From positions 62,001 to 126,000 of the forward strand of contig CAVSKV010000002.1 of NCBI GenBank assembly GCA_963728785.1: a DNA stretch of 64,000 nt, given 5' to 3'. The notes under the pieces are model-generated. The model searched no databases, had not been told where the DNA came from, and worked only from the letters and a program-made list of their open reading frames with translations. Of the stretch, positions 34,058 to 42,720 are shown piece by piece. The stretch's first letter is position 1. Every line of letters begins with the position of its first letter. The DNA comes from JAGWRI01 sp963728785. GTDB taxonomy: Bacteria > Gemmatimonadota > Gemmatimonadetes > Gemmatimonadales > Gemmatimonadaceae. A program made the translations under genes and the position numbers.

Positions 34058-34803
34058 CCCTGCTGCTGGGCGTGCTCGTCGCCAGCCTGGTAGGAAGCAT
34101 CCACTGCGCGGCAATGTGCGGTGGCTTCGTGTGCGTGTACTCAGGCGCGTCGACGCCGCGCGGAATGGCCAACCTGCCGGCCCACCTCGCCTACAACGGC
34201 GGCCGGCTCGTGTCGTACGTGGCGCTGGGAATCGTCGCCGGCGCTATCGGCGCCCGGGTGGACGACCTGGGCCGCTTCGCCGGGATGAGCCGGGCCGCCG
34301 CCGTCCTGGCGGGCACGCTGATGGTGGCCTGGGCGCTCGGCATCATCGCCGCGTCGCTCGGCGTGCGCGTGCCGGGAACCCTGGCCCCGGAGTGGGCCAG
34401 GCGCCGGCTGGGCGCCGCCCTCGTGGCGGTGCGCGACCGGCCGCCGGTAGCCCGTGCCGCCGTCACCGGGTTGCTGACCACGCTCCTGCCCTGCGGCTGG
34501 CTGTACACGTTCGTGGTCACTGCCGGCGGAACTGGCAGCCCGCTCGCCGGCGCCGGCGTGATGTTCGCGTTCTGGCTGGGCACCCTGCCCGTGCTCCTCG
34601 GGCTCGGGCTCGGCGCGCAGCGAGTGCTCGGTCCGGTCGCCCGGCGGCTCCCTCTGGCCAGCGCGGCGCTGGTGCTGGTGCTCGGTCTGCTCTCCATTGC
34701 CGGACGCGTGCACCCGCCCGCCATGCGCATGCGCATGCACGACGGCACGCCGGCGGCGGCGCCCGCGGCGACGGCGATGGACTCGAGCCGTGCCGGCCGC
34801 TGA
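34054..34803 (+). CDS. TauE/SafE-like membrane protein of the cbb3 operon
   Basis: The 249-residue membrane protein has about six helices. Cysteine-bearing motifs GSIHCAAMCGGF (N-terminal helix) and LLPCGWLY recall the sulfite-exporter TauE/SafE family variant found in cbb3 clusters. A copper-related role is inferred from its position before the copper ATPase and from the Met/His-rich tail (HPPAMRMRMHDG); sulfite export is not supported by context. It overlaps fixH by ATGA. Confidence 0.8.
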   Translation: MTLLLGVLVASLVGSIHCAAMCGGFVCVYSGASTPRGMANLPAHLAYNGGRLVSYVALGIVAGAIGARVDDLGRFAGMSRAAAVLAGTLMVAWALGIIAASLGVRVPGTLAPEWARRRLGAALVAVRDRPPVARAAVTGLLTTLLPCGWLYTFVVTAGGTGSPLAGAGVMFAFWLGTLPVLLGLGLGAQRVLGPVARRLPLASAALVLVLGLLSIAGRVHPPAMRMRMHDGTPAAAPAATAMDSSRAGR

Positions 34804-37255
34804 ACGCACCGCGCTGGCGCCCGCGGTGGGTGCCCGCGCCGACGCACCGTCCGCGGTGACGTGCACGCACTGCGGACTCCCGGTGCCCAGCGGACTCATC
34901 GCGCCTGCGGCACCGCGCCAGTTCTGCTGCACCGGCTGCCGCGCGGCGTACGAGATCCTGCACGAACACGGCCTGGACCAGTACTACCGGCTGGGCGAGC
35001 CGCGGGGCGTTTCGGTGAGTCCGACCGGCCGCGGCTACGAGGAGTTCGACCACGAGGCATTCCAGAAGTTATATGTCCGGCCGCTGCCCGGCGGGCGGGC
35101 CCAGGTGGATCTGTACCTCGAAGGCGTGCACTGCGCTTCGTGCGTGTGGCTCGTGGAACGCGTGCCGCTGCTCCTGCCGGGCGTGGTGCGCGGCGAGTTG
35201 GAGATCCGGCGGTCACTGGCTCGCGTGGAGTGGGATCCGGCCACGGTGCCGCTCTCGCGGGTGGCCCGGATGGTCGACTCGCTGGGCTATCCGCCGCACC
35301 CGTTCCGAGGGGTGCAGCGCGAGGCCATACGGCGGCGCGAAGACCGGGCCATGCTCGTGCGCATCGGGGTCGCGGGCGCGATCGCCGGCAACATCATGCT
35401 GGCCGCGTTCGCGCTCTACGCGGGATGGGGCGGCGGCATGGAGCATCAATGGCAACTGTTCTTCCGCTGGGTGAGCTTCCTGCTCGTCACGCCGGCCCTG
35501 TTCTGGCCCGGCCGGATCTTCTTCGCCGGCGCGTGGGCGGCGCTCCGCACGCGCACGCTCCACATGGACGTGCCCGTGGCCCTCGGCCTCGCCGTGGGCT
35601 ATGCGCAGGGAGCGATCAACACCATCCGCGACAGCGGGCCGATCTACTTCGACGGACTGGCGCTGCTCATCTTCCTGCTGCTCGTGGGCCGCTACCTGCA
35701 GCAGCGCGGCCAGCGCGCGGCGGCCGACGGGGCCGAGCTGCTCTATTCGCTCACTCCGTCCACGGCGCGGGTCATCGAGCCCGACGGCGCGACGCGGATG
35801 GTCCCCGCCGAGGCACTGCTCCCGGGTGCCGAACTCGAGGTCCGGGCGGGCGAGACGCTGGCCGCCGACGGCGTGATCACCGCCGGCCGGTCGCAACTCG
35901 ACACGGCGCTGCTCACCGGCGAGTCACACGCCATGTCGGCGGAGGTGGGGACCCCCGTGTTCGCCGGGACGGTGAACCTGTCGTCCCCCATTCGCGTGCG
36001 TGTGGAGCAGGCCGGTGAATCGAGCCGGGTGGCCAAGCTACTGCAACAGGTGGAGGAGAGCGGCCGCCGCCGCGCCCCGGTGGTCGAGACCGCCAACCGA
36101 ATGGCGGCCTGGTTCGTGGCCGTCGTGCTCGCGCTCGCGACTATTACATTTATAATATGGGAGTTTCGCGATCCGGCGCGGGCCGTGGACAACGCCATCG
36201 CGCTGCTCATCGTGACCTGCCCGTGCGCGTTGGCATTGTCCACGCCGCTGGCGGTTTCGGCAGCGATCGGCCGGGCGGCCCGGGCCGGCATCTTCATCAA
36301 GGGAGGCGATGCGCTGGAGACGCTGGCGCGTCCCGGCATGCTGCTGCTCGACAAGACGGGCACGGTGACGGCGGGCCACACGGCACTCGTGCAGTGGGAG
36401 GGGCCTGACTGGGTGAAGCCGATGGTGTTGGCGTGCGAGGCCGGCTCCACGCATCCCATCGCCGAAGGGTTCCGCGCCGCCTGGCCCGACGTGACGACCC
36501 CGCAGGCCGATGACACGGTGCACACCATGGGCGGCGGTGTAGCGGGGATGGTCGACGGTCGTCGGGTGGCCGTGGGCGCGCCGGCGTTCGTACGCGCGCG
36601 GGCCGCGGCCGCAGGCGAAATCCGGAAGGGCGCCCTGCACCCGGATCTCACCCCGGTGCTCGTCGCCGTGGACGGGGCGATCGTCGCGGCCGCAAGCCTG
36701 GGCGACCCGGTGCGTCGCGGCGCTGCCGGGGCGATTGCCGCCCTCCGCGCCCGTGGATGGGACGTCGCGTTGCTCTCGGGCGACGCGCCGGCGGTGGTGG
36801 CATCGGTGGCCCGCGACGTGGGACTGCCGGACGGCGTGTGCAGGGGCGGTGCGTCGCCGGAGGACAAGTTGCACGCGGTCGAGGCGGCGCGGCGCGAAAC
36901 CCGCCGCGCCGTGGTGATGGTGGGCGATGGCGTGAACGACGCGGCGGCGATCGCCGCCGCGTCGGTGGGGGTGGGCGTGCACGGCGGCGCGGAGGCGTGT
37001 CTGGCGACCGCCGACGTCTACCTGACGCGGCCAGGGCTGGAGCCGCTGGTCGAGTTGGTGCTGGGCGCCGAGCGGACGATGGGCGTGATTCGCCGCAATC
37101 TGGCGTTCTCGCTCGTGTACAACATCGCGGGTGCCGGGCTCGCCATGGCTGGTGCACTCAATCCGCTGCTGGCCGCGCTCATGATGCCGGCCAGTTCGCT
37201 CACCGTGGTGCTCAGCTCATGGCGGGCCCGCACCTTTGATGGAGGTGCGGCATGA
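34790..37255 (+). CDS. ccoI: Copper-exporting P1B-type ATPase for cbb3 assembly (CcoI/FixI)
   Basis: This CPx ATPase moves copper out of the cytoplasm for the oxidase. An N-terminal CxxC-type metal domain (CTHCGLPVP, FCCTGCRAAYEIL) and an HMA-like domain (GVHCASC) precede membrane helices. Then come TGESH, the transport motif CPC (VTCPCALALSTPLAV), the phosphorylation site DKTGTVT, the HP motif (GSTHPIAEGF) and the hinge GDGVNDAAAI. The GTG at 34790 gives 821 aa and a 14-bp overlap with the upstream gene; another GTG at about 34857 (VTCTHCG) is possible. The gene stops 4 bp into ccoS. Confidence 0.94.
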   Translation: MPAAERTALAPAVGARADAPSAVTCTHCGLPVPSGLIAPAAPRQFCCTGCRAAYEILHEHGLDQYYRLGEPRGVSVSPTGRGYEEFDHEAFQKLYVRPLPGGRAQVDLYLEGVHCASCVWLVERVPLLLPGVVRGELEIRRSLARVEWDPATVPLSRVARMVDSLGYPPHPFRGVQREAIRRREDRAMLVRIGVAGAIAGNIMLAAFALYAGWGGGMEHQWQLFFRWVSFLLVTPALFWPGRIFFAGAWAALRTRTLHMDVPVALGLAVGYAQGAINTIRDSGPIYFDGLALLIFLLLVGRYLQQRGQRAAADGAELLYSLTPSTARVIEPDGATRMVPAEALLPGAELEVRAGETLAADGVITAGRSQLDTALLTGESHAMSAEVGTPVFAGTVNLSSPIRVRVEQAGESSRVAKLLQQVEESGRRRAPVVETANRMAAWFVAVVLALATITFIIWEFRDPARAVDNAIALLIVTCPCALALSTPLAVSAAIGRAARAGIFIKGGDALETLARPGMLLLDKTGTVTAGHTALVQWEGPDWVKPMVLACEAGSTHPIAEGFRAAWPDVTTPQADDTVHTMGGGVAGMVDGRRVAVGAPAFVRARAAAAGEIRKGALHPDLTPVLVAVDGAIVAAASLGDPVRRGAAGAIAALRARGWDVALLSGDAPAVVASVARDVGLPDGVCRGGASPEDKLHAVEAARRETRRAVVMVGDGVNDAAAIAAASVGVGVHGGAEACLATADVYLTRPGLEPLVELVLGAERTMGVIRRNLAFSLVYNIAGAGLAMAGALNPLLAALMMPASSLTVVLSSWRARTFDGGAA

Positions 37256-37416
37256 GCGTCATCTACATCGTGGTGCCGTTGGCGCTTCTCGTGGTTGGCG
37301 CTGCAGTGGCGGCGTTCGTCTGGGCCACCAATCGCGGGCAGTTCGACGATCTCGACACGCCTGCGGTGCGCATGCTCCACGATGACGAAGAGCACCGGCC
37401 GCCCACCGAGCCCTGA
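37252..37416 (+). CDS. ccoS: cbb3 oxidase maturation protein CcoS
   Basis: This tiny 54-residue protein starts MSVIYIVVPLALLVVGAA, a single membrane helix, followed by VWATNRGQFDDLDTPAVRML, the signature of CcoS/FixS. It is required for cofactor insertion into CcoN. It overlaps ccoI by ATGA and ends the operon. Confidence 0.93.
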   Translation: MSVIYIVVPLALLVVGAAVAAFVWATNRGQFDDLDTPAVRMLHDDEEHRPPTEP

Positions 37417-37475
37417 CGGCGCCGCCGTTTCACCGGGCGGCTCCCGGCCGGCGCCTCTTGCGGACCCGACAGAGA

Positions 37476-37492
37476 GTCGGGATTTTCCCGAC
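37476..37492 (+). terminator. Short hairpin after ccoS
   Basis: GTCGGGA and TCCCGAC (37476-37482 and 37486-37492) form a 7-bp stem around TTT, 60 bp after the ccoS stop. No U-tract follows, so it is a weak terminator candidate. The remaining 37493-37658 should hold the promoter of the next operon, but none was identified. Confidence 0.4.
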
Positions 37493-37658
37493 AGACTCGT
37501 CCCGAGTGCCCGGTAGGTTGAGGCGCGGATCCCTTTAGCGGCCTCGAGGCGGTAGAGAACCCGGCCCCAACGGCCTACGGAAAGCAGAGGAAAATTGTGC
37601 TTGCGACTTCATTCCGGATCGCAACGATGAGATTTGGCGCAGGTGGAGCGGTGCGGAT

Positions 37659-38126
37659 GTGACGTCGCCGACAACGGAGTCCGAAGCCGGCAATGGGCAG
37701 TGGGAGCCTGGCTTCAGCGAATATCTGCTGGGCGGTATCGTGGTGCTGATGGTGGTCGCACTGGCGCTGGCCGGCCTCCTGTACCTGTTGCCACCCGAAC
37801 GTCTTCAGCTCGCGGAGTTGCAACCCGCGTTCGTCGTGGCGCCCGTGGCCCGATTCCCGGTGGGCGCCAGCCGCGTCGTAGACTGGGGTGACCAGGTCAT
37901 CCTGGTCGTGCGGACCGGGGAAGGGACGTACGCGGGATTGCAGGGCACGTCGCCCACCGACGGCTGCATCCTGAACTGGGACCAGACCTCGCTGCGCGTG
38001 CTCTCTCCATGCACCTACATCGTGTACGATCTGCAGGGCAACGTGGTGCGGGGCCTGACGACGTTGCCGCTGCAACGGTATCCCGTGTTCGTGCGCGACA
38101 GCGTCGTGTACGTGGGGAGGCCATAA
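37659..38126 (+). CDS. Rieske-fold protein lacking all [2Fe-2S] ligands
   Basis: This 155-residue protein has one N-terminal membrane helix (about residues 22-44) and a C-terminal domain that follows the Rieske fold of bc1/b6f complexes. The ligand boxes align without gaps. CTHLGC becomes SPTDGC (Ser98, Thr100, Cys103), followed by LNWD. CPCHG becomes SPCTY (Ser116, Cys118, Thr119), followed by the conserved YDLQGNVVRG and LPLQRYPV. Both cluster-binding cysteines and both histidines are thus replaced, while the two disulfide cysteines (103 and 118) remain. It should fold but not bind the cluster. The GTG start at 37659 has GGAG upstream. It sits 1 bp before cytochrome b, as a normal Rieske subunit would. 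Confidence 0.85.
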   Translation: MTSPTTESEAGNGQWEPGFSEYLLGGIVVLMVVALALAGLLYLLPPERLQLAELQPAFVVAPVARFPVGASRVVDWGDQVILVVRTGEGTYAGLQGTSPTDGCILNWDQTSLRVLSPCTYIVYDLQGNVVRGLTTLPLQRYPVFVRDSVVYVGRP

Positions 38127-38127
38127 G

Positions 38128-39438
38128 ATGCTGGGGCGTGCTCGGAGTGCGACCGCTGCGTGGAGCCAGCGCATCTGGGACGATCTGAAAGCCAGCACGG
38201 ACGCCAGCCTGCTCGCGATCCTGCGCTTCATCGGCCTGCTCTATGGGCCCATCGACACCCAGCTTCCCATCGACCAGGCGTTCCGCACGTCGCTGCACCA
38301 CCGCCTGTCGCGTTATGCCGGCTGGAGGCAGGCCTTCGGCGGCATCGCCTACCTGCTGTTCATCATCCTGGTCGTGACGGGAGTGCTGCTCTCCTTCTAC
38401 TACCGGCCCTCGGCGGAGGAGGCATACCAGAGCATCCAGACGATCGTCTCCGGCGTGAGCTTCGGCTGGCTCATGCGCGACGTTCACGTCTGGGCCGCCA
38501 ACCTGGTGGTGCTCGCAGCGCTGGTCCACATGGCCCGTGTCTTCTTCGGCGCCGCTTATAAGCCGCCGCGGGAGACGAACTGGCTGGTCGGACTGCTTCT
38601 GCTCTTCGTGATCTTCGCGTTCGGCGCCACGGGCTACCTGCTTCCCTGGGACCAATGGTCGTACTGGACGGTCACGCAGGGTCTGCGCATCCTGGGCCAC
38701 GTGCCGCTGGCAGGCGGCCCCCTCGTCGAGATCCTGCGAGGCGATCCGCTCGTCTCGGGCGCCACGCTGAGCCGGTTCTTCGCGCTGCACGTGATCGTGC
38801 TGCCGTGGGTCGCGCTCGCGTTGCTGGTGCTGCACTTCACGCTGGTGCGAAAGCACGGCATCGCACCGCCGCCCCGGCCGGACGTCGAGGACGTGGGCCC
38901 GGACGATGAATCCGGCATACGGTTCTTTCCGGATCATTTCCTGCGTTCCCTGATCGTGGGTGTGCTGGTCGTGTCCGTGCTGGTCACGGCGGCGGTGCTC
39001 TACCCGCGCGATACGGCGGCGCAGGCGAACCCAGCGCAGCCGCCGGCGTCCATGCTTTCGACGTGGGTCGTGGCGGATGTGTCGCGTGCCCTGATCTACT
39101 ACCTGGGGGGGTGGGGTTTCGGCGGGTTCCTCCTGCTCGGCGCCTCCATGGCTCTCGTGCCACTCTTCGATCGATCGCCGGAGCGCCGTCTCAGAAAGCG
39201 CCCGATCGTGGCCATCCTGGGGGTGGTGTTCTTCCTCGGATTCGGGGTCGCCTGGGTAGCCGGCCGGCAATTGCGGGCCGCGCCAGTGGCGGGCTCCCGG
39301 GAGTCGGCACCGACCGCGCAGCCCGTGATGACGCCCGGGCCCCCGCTGCCGAGCATTGCGCCCACGCGGCCGAACGTCTTGCCCGTGCCCCCGGCTGCGC
39401 AGCCTGGGAGCACCTCGAGCTCCCGAGGCCCCCGATGA
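38128..39438 (+). CDS. b6-like cytochrome b with an atypical Qo region
   Basis: This 436-residue di-heme membrane protein resembles cytochrome b6 fused to a subunit IV-like part. Heme ligands are His120/His134 (13 between) and His221/His236 (14 between), the b6-type spacing. DVHVWAANL, KPPRETNW, GYLLPWDQWSYW and PLVEILRG are conserved. The heme-ci Cys of b6 is not seen (RQAFGG). In the subunit IV part, ANP and ML are kept, but the Qo motif PEWY is replaced by STWV (311-314). A further helix pair and a Pro-rich tail follow. It is coupled to the Rieske-fold gene upstream and, by ATGA, to a 9-heme cytochrome. Quinone reactivity at the other (Qi-like) site remains possible. Confidence 0.9.
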   Translation: MLGRARSATAAWSQRIWDDLKASTDASLLAILRFIGLLYGPIDTQLPIDQAFRTSLHHRLSRYAGWRQAFGGIAYLLFIILVVTGVLLSFYYRPSAEEAYQSIQTIVSGVSFGWLMRDVHVWAANLVVLAALVHMARVFFGAAYKPPRETNWLVGLLLLFVIFAFGATGYLLPWDQWSYWTVTQGLRILGHVPLAGGPLVEILRGDPLVSGATLSRFFALHVIVLPWVALALLVLHFTLVRKHGIAPPPRPDVEDVGPDDESGIRFFPDHFLRSLIVGVLVVSVLVTAAVLYPRDTAAQANPAQPPASMLSTWVVADVSRALIYYLGGWGFGGFLLLGASMALVPLFDRSPERRLRKRPIVAILGVVFFLGFGVAWVAGRQLRAAPVAGSRESAPTAQPVMTPGPPLPSIAPTRPNVLPVPPAAQPGSTSSSRGPR

Positions 39439-40700
39439 GACGCGCCGTGATCAGGGTCCTGCTGGCAATGGCCGCTCTCGCGACCGTGCCCGTGGCTGCG
39501 CGGGCGATGCAGGCGGCGCAGTTGCAGGGCCGCATGGCGGGCGGCGACACCGCCAACGGCTGCCTCGCCTGCCACGCGGCGCAGCGCGAGGCCGCGACCG
39601 TCGGCGTCCACTCACAGCACGGGGTCCGCTGCGTCGACTGCCACGGGGGCAACGTCAACTCGCGCACCCTGCCGGACGCCCACCAGGGCGGCTTCATCGG
39701 CGCGCCTGACAAGGTCCAGACCGCCCTGCTGTGCGGCTCCTGCCATTCGGATCCGAACCGCATGCGAGAGTACGGGCTGCCCACAGGCCAGCTCTCGCAG
39801 TTCCGGACGAGCAAGCACGGCCAACTGCTGTTCGGCGCGCATAACACGGACGCGCCCACGTGTACGGACTGTCACGGGACGCATATCATCTACCCGCCGT
39901 ACGACGCCCGCAGCCAGGTCTATCCGACCAACATCCCGAGCACCTGCGCGCATTGCCATTCGGACCAGAAGTTCATGGCGAAGTACCATCTGCGTACGGA
40001 TCAGTTCGATCAGTTCCGCAGCAGCGCGCACGGAGTGGCCCTGTTCCAGAAGCACGACTTCGCGGCTCCGACGTGCATCTCGTGTCACGGCGCCCACTCC
40101 GCGCTTCCTCCTACGGGCACCGAAGTGGCCAACGTCTGCGGGCAGTGCCACGCCCTGGTGGACCAGGCGTTCGCCGAGGGACCGCACGGCGCGGCTTCCC
40201 GAGCCGGCAAGCTGCGCGGCTGCCTGGCATGCCACACGAACCACAGCACGGAAGTCGTGCCCATCGTGAATATCGGTGAGACGTGCGACAAGTGCCACGC
40301 ATCGGATGCCCGGCTTCACCAGATGGGCATCGATCTCCAGCGCAGCGTGGCGCAGGCGAGTCAGGACATGGAGTCGGCCAAGCGTGCGGTGGACAAGATG
40401 TCGCTCGCGGGCCGCCCGGTGGGCTACTACAGGTTCCGGTACCAGGAGGCCTTGACGTACTACCTGCAGATCGCGCAGGCCCAGCACGGTCTCGATCTCG
40501 AGAAGATCGACGATCTCGGCCGCCGGGTGGGTTCCGTATCGGTGGACCTGACCGACGCCGCGGACGCGAGCCAGGACCAGCGCTGGGAACACAAGCTCGT
40601 CCTGCTGCCGGTGTGGTTCCTGTCGCTCTCGGCCGTCGTGCTGGCGTGGCTTGCGCTGAGGGCTCTGCGGAGGGTGCGCGACGACCACCGGGAAGGGTAG
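39435..40700 (+). CDS. Membrane-anchored nonaheme c-type cytochrome
   Basis: The 421-residue protein has a signal peptide (cleaved near VAARA), nine CxxCH motifs (CLACH, CVDCH, CGSCH, CTDCH, CAHCH, CISCH, CGQCH, CLACH, CDKCH), a heme-free helical region (about 300-385) and a C-terminal membrane helix (PVWFLSLSAVVLAWLALRAL). It would lie on the periplasmic face beside cytochrome b and could take the place of cytochrome c1 or f. Its layout resembles the 11-heme protein at 46735-48147 (repeats of the KHG, THxIYPP and YPTN type), suggesting common ancestry. It overlaps cytochrome b by ATGA. Confidence 0.92.
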   Translation: MRRAVIRVLLAMAALATVPVAARAMQAAQLQGRMAGGDTANGCLACHAAQREAATVGVHSQHGVRCVDCHGGNVNSRTLPDAHQGGFIGAPDKVQTALLCGSCHSDPNRMREYGLPTGQLSQFRTSKHGQLLFGAHNTDAPTCTDCHGTHIIYPPYDARSQVYPTNIPSTCAHCHSDQKFMAKYHLRTDQFDQFRSSAHGVALFQKHDFAAPTCISCHGAHSALPPTGTEVANVCGQCHALVDQAFAEGPHGAASRAGKLRGCLACHTNHSTEVVPIVNIGETCDKCHASDARLHQMGIDLQRSVAQASQDMESAKRAVDKMSLAGRPVGYYRFRYQEALTYYLQIAQAQHGLDLEKIDDLGRRVGSVSVDLTDAADASQDQRWEHKLVLLPVWFLSLSAVVLAWLALRALRRVRDDHREG

Positions 40701-40704
40701 GTAG

Positions 40705-42720
40705 ATGTCACCCACGGTGCGCCGGCGCATCTCGCGGATAGGCCGGGTCCTCATTCCGGTCAGCATCCTCACGATCATCCTCGTAGCGCTGGGCACCGTG
40801 ACGTTCGTCGAGGTCTCCAGCCAGCCCTGGTTCTGTGGCAGCTGCCACATCATGCAGCCGTACTACAAGTCGTGGACCACGTCCACGCATCGGAACATTC
40901 CCTGCATCCAGTGCCACATCGCCCCGGGGATCAAGGCCGAAGCCATGACCAAGATCCAGGCCGCGAACATGGTGGTGAAGGACTTCACGGGCGCCACCAC
41001 CACGCGTCCCTGGGCGGAGATCCAGGATGCGTCGTGCCTGCGCTCAGGCTGCCACTCCAACCGGCTGATCGAGGGTCGCGTCGAGTTCAAGGGCGTGCAG
41101 TTCGACCATACAACGCACCTGGGTGAAGTGCGCCGCGGCATGCAGCTGCACTGCACGAGCTGCCATTCCCAGATCGTGCAGGGCTCGCACATCGCGGTCA
41201 CGGAGGCCACGTGCTTCCTCTGTCATTTCAAGGATCGTCCGGCGGGCCAACCGCTGGGCGGCTGCACGGGCTGCCACCCCTCGCCCCCCACGGTCACGTC
41301 GCCGGAAGGCTACGTCATCGACCACGCCCAATACGTCAAGGACCGGATCGACTGTCTGTCCTGTCACAACAAGGTCACGGACGGCACGGGCGCCGCGGAT
41401 CAGGCGCGGTGCGTCAGCTGCCACAACGAGCCCGCCCGGCTGGCGCAGTTCAACAACCCCACGTTGTTGCACCAGGTGCACGTCTCGCAGCACAACATTC
41501 CGTGCGTGCAGTGCCACACCAGCCTCGACCATCGCATCGTGGCCCTCACCACGACGGTGGAACTCGACTGCAAGAGCTGTCACAGCAGAGTGCACCAGGA
41601 CGTGCAGCGTCTGTACGCCGGCGTGGGCGGTCACGGCGCCCCGCAGACGCCCAGCGCCATGTACACCGCCCGGGTGGCCTGCGTGGCGTGCCACAACCAG
41701 GCAGCCAAGCTGCCGGGCCATGACACGGTCAACGTGGCCAGCGAGTCGTCGTGCATGTCGTGCCACGGCATCAAGTACGCCAACGTGCTTCCCGGATGGG
41801 AGACCGGGATGCAACGAAAGGTCCAGCTCGTCGGACCCGTCGTGAATGCCGCGCAGTCGGCCGCGTCCGCGGTTCCACTCGGTCGCCGTGCGGTGGCCGA
41901 TAGTCTGCTTGGCCTGGCCCGTCAGAACGTGGAATTTGTGCGTTCGGGCAAGGGCGCGCACAACATCGTGTACGCCGACCAGCTGCTGCGGGCGTCCTTG
42001 AGCCTGGTCCGGCAGGCGGTGAAGGAAGGGGGACTGCCGTACCGCGTGCCGAACGTGGACCTCGGCCCGCCGGTCAGCGAGAACCAGTGCCTGCAATGCC
42101 ACCTGGGGATCGAGCAGCAAAAGGGCAGCTTCCAGGGAAAGCGCTTCGACCACACGGCCCACGTGCTCCGCGGCGGGCTCCCGTGCAGCACATGCCACAC
42201 GCCATTCGCACAGCACGGCGGCATCACCCTGAGTGCCGCGAGCTGCGATGCGTGCCACCATCCTGCGGTGCAACCGGTGGCCAACTGCGCGCGCTGTCAC
42301 GCCGGGCCGGCCGGCGCCCCGGCGGATACGTTCCACCTGCCGACCGGTGATTTCTCGCACCGGCCGCACCTGGCCGCGAACCTGGCGTGCAGCGCTTGCC
42401 ACACGTCCACCGATATGAGCCCGCGCGACCTCAACTGCGACAACTGCCACCAGCAGCACCACCAGCCGCAGGCGGCGTGTCTGAGCTGCCATCGCGGCGG
42501 CGTGCTGGCCAAGCACAAGGTTGCGAACCACGTGGCGTGCAGCCAGTGTCACAAGACCGTGCCGCAGCTCGACCACTGGACCCGCCAGATCTGCACGGCG
42601 TGTCACGCCACACGCACCGACCACTTCCCGGGACGGGCGTGCGAGACCTGCCACCGAATACCGGCCATGGGAGCCGCGCGCGGAGCGGTTCCATCTCCCG
42701 CCCCGGGGAAGGGGCACTGA
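40705..42720 (+). CDS. Twenty-two-heme cytochrome with NapC/NirT-like N-terminus
   Basis: The protein has 671 residues. An N-terminal membrane anchor (about 14-36) leads into FCGSCHIMQPYYKSW, typical of NapC/NirT quinol dehydrogenases. I count 21 CxxCH motifs plus one CX4CH (CLRSGCH), 22 likely hemes. A heme-poor segment (about 365-445) separates hemes 1-12 from 13-22. From heme 10 on (DCKSCHSRVHQDVQRLYAG) it matches the 14-heme protein at 44480-45880. It probably passes electrons from the membrane complex through the periplasm. The ATG at 40705 follows GGGTAGG. Confidence 0.92.
   Translation: MSPTVRRRISRIGRVLIPVSILTIILVALGTVTFVEVSSQPWFCGSCHIMQPYYKSWTTSTHRNIPCIQCHIAPGIKAEAMTKIQAANMVVKDFTGATTTRPWAEIQDASCLRSGCHSNRLIEGRVEFKGVQFDHTTHLGEVRRGMQLHCTSCHSQIVQGSHIAVTEATCFLCHFKDRPAGQPLGGCTGCHPSPPTVTSPEGYVIDHAQYVKDRIDCLSCHNKVTDGTGAADQARCVSCHNEPARLAQFNNPTLLHQVHVSQHNIPCVQCHTSLDHRIVALTTTVELDCKSCHSRVHQDVQRLYAGVGGHGAPQTPSAMYTARVACVACHNQAAKLPGHDTVNVASESSCMSCHGIKYANVLPGWETGMQRKVQLVGPVVNAAQSAASAVPLGRRAVADSLLGLARQNVEFVRSGKGAHNIVYADQLLRASLSLVRQAVKEGGLPYRVPNVDLGPPVSENQCLQCHLGIEQQKGSFQGKRFDHTAHVLRGGLPCSTCHTPFAQHGGITLSAASCDACHHPAVQPVANCARCHAGPAGAPADTFHLPTGDFSHRPHLAANLACSACHTSTDMSPRDLNCDNCHQQHHQPQAACLSCHRGGVLAKHKVANHVACSQCHKTVPQLDHWTRQICTACHATRTDHFPGRACETCHRIPAMGAARGAVPSPAPGKGH

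Noticed and set aside
37659..38126. Loss of the Rieske ligands caused by sequencing error
   Set aside because: Four separate substitutions without any frameshift, with conserved flanks and disulfide cysteines, cannot be explained by one or two read errors.
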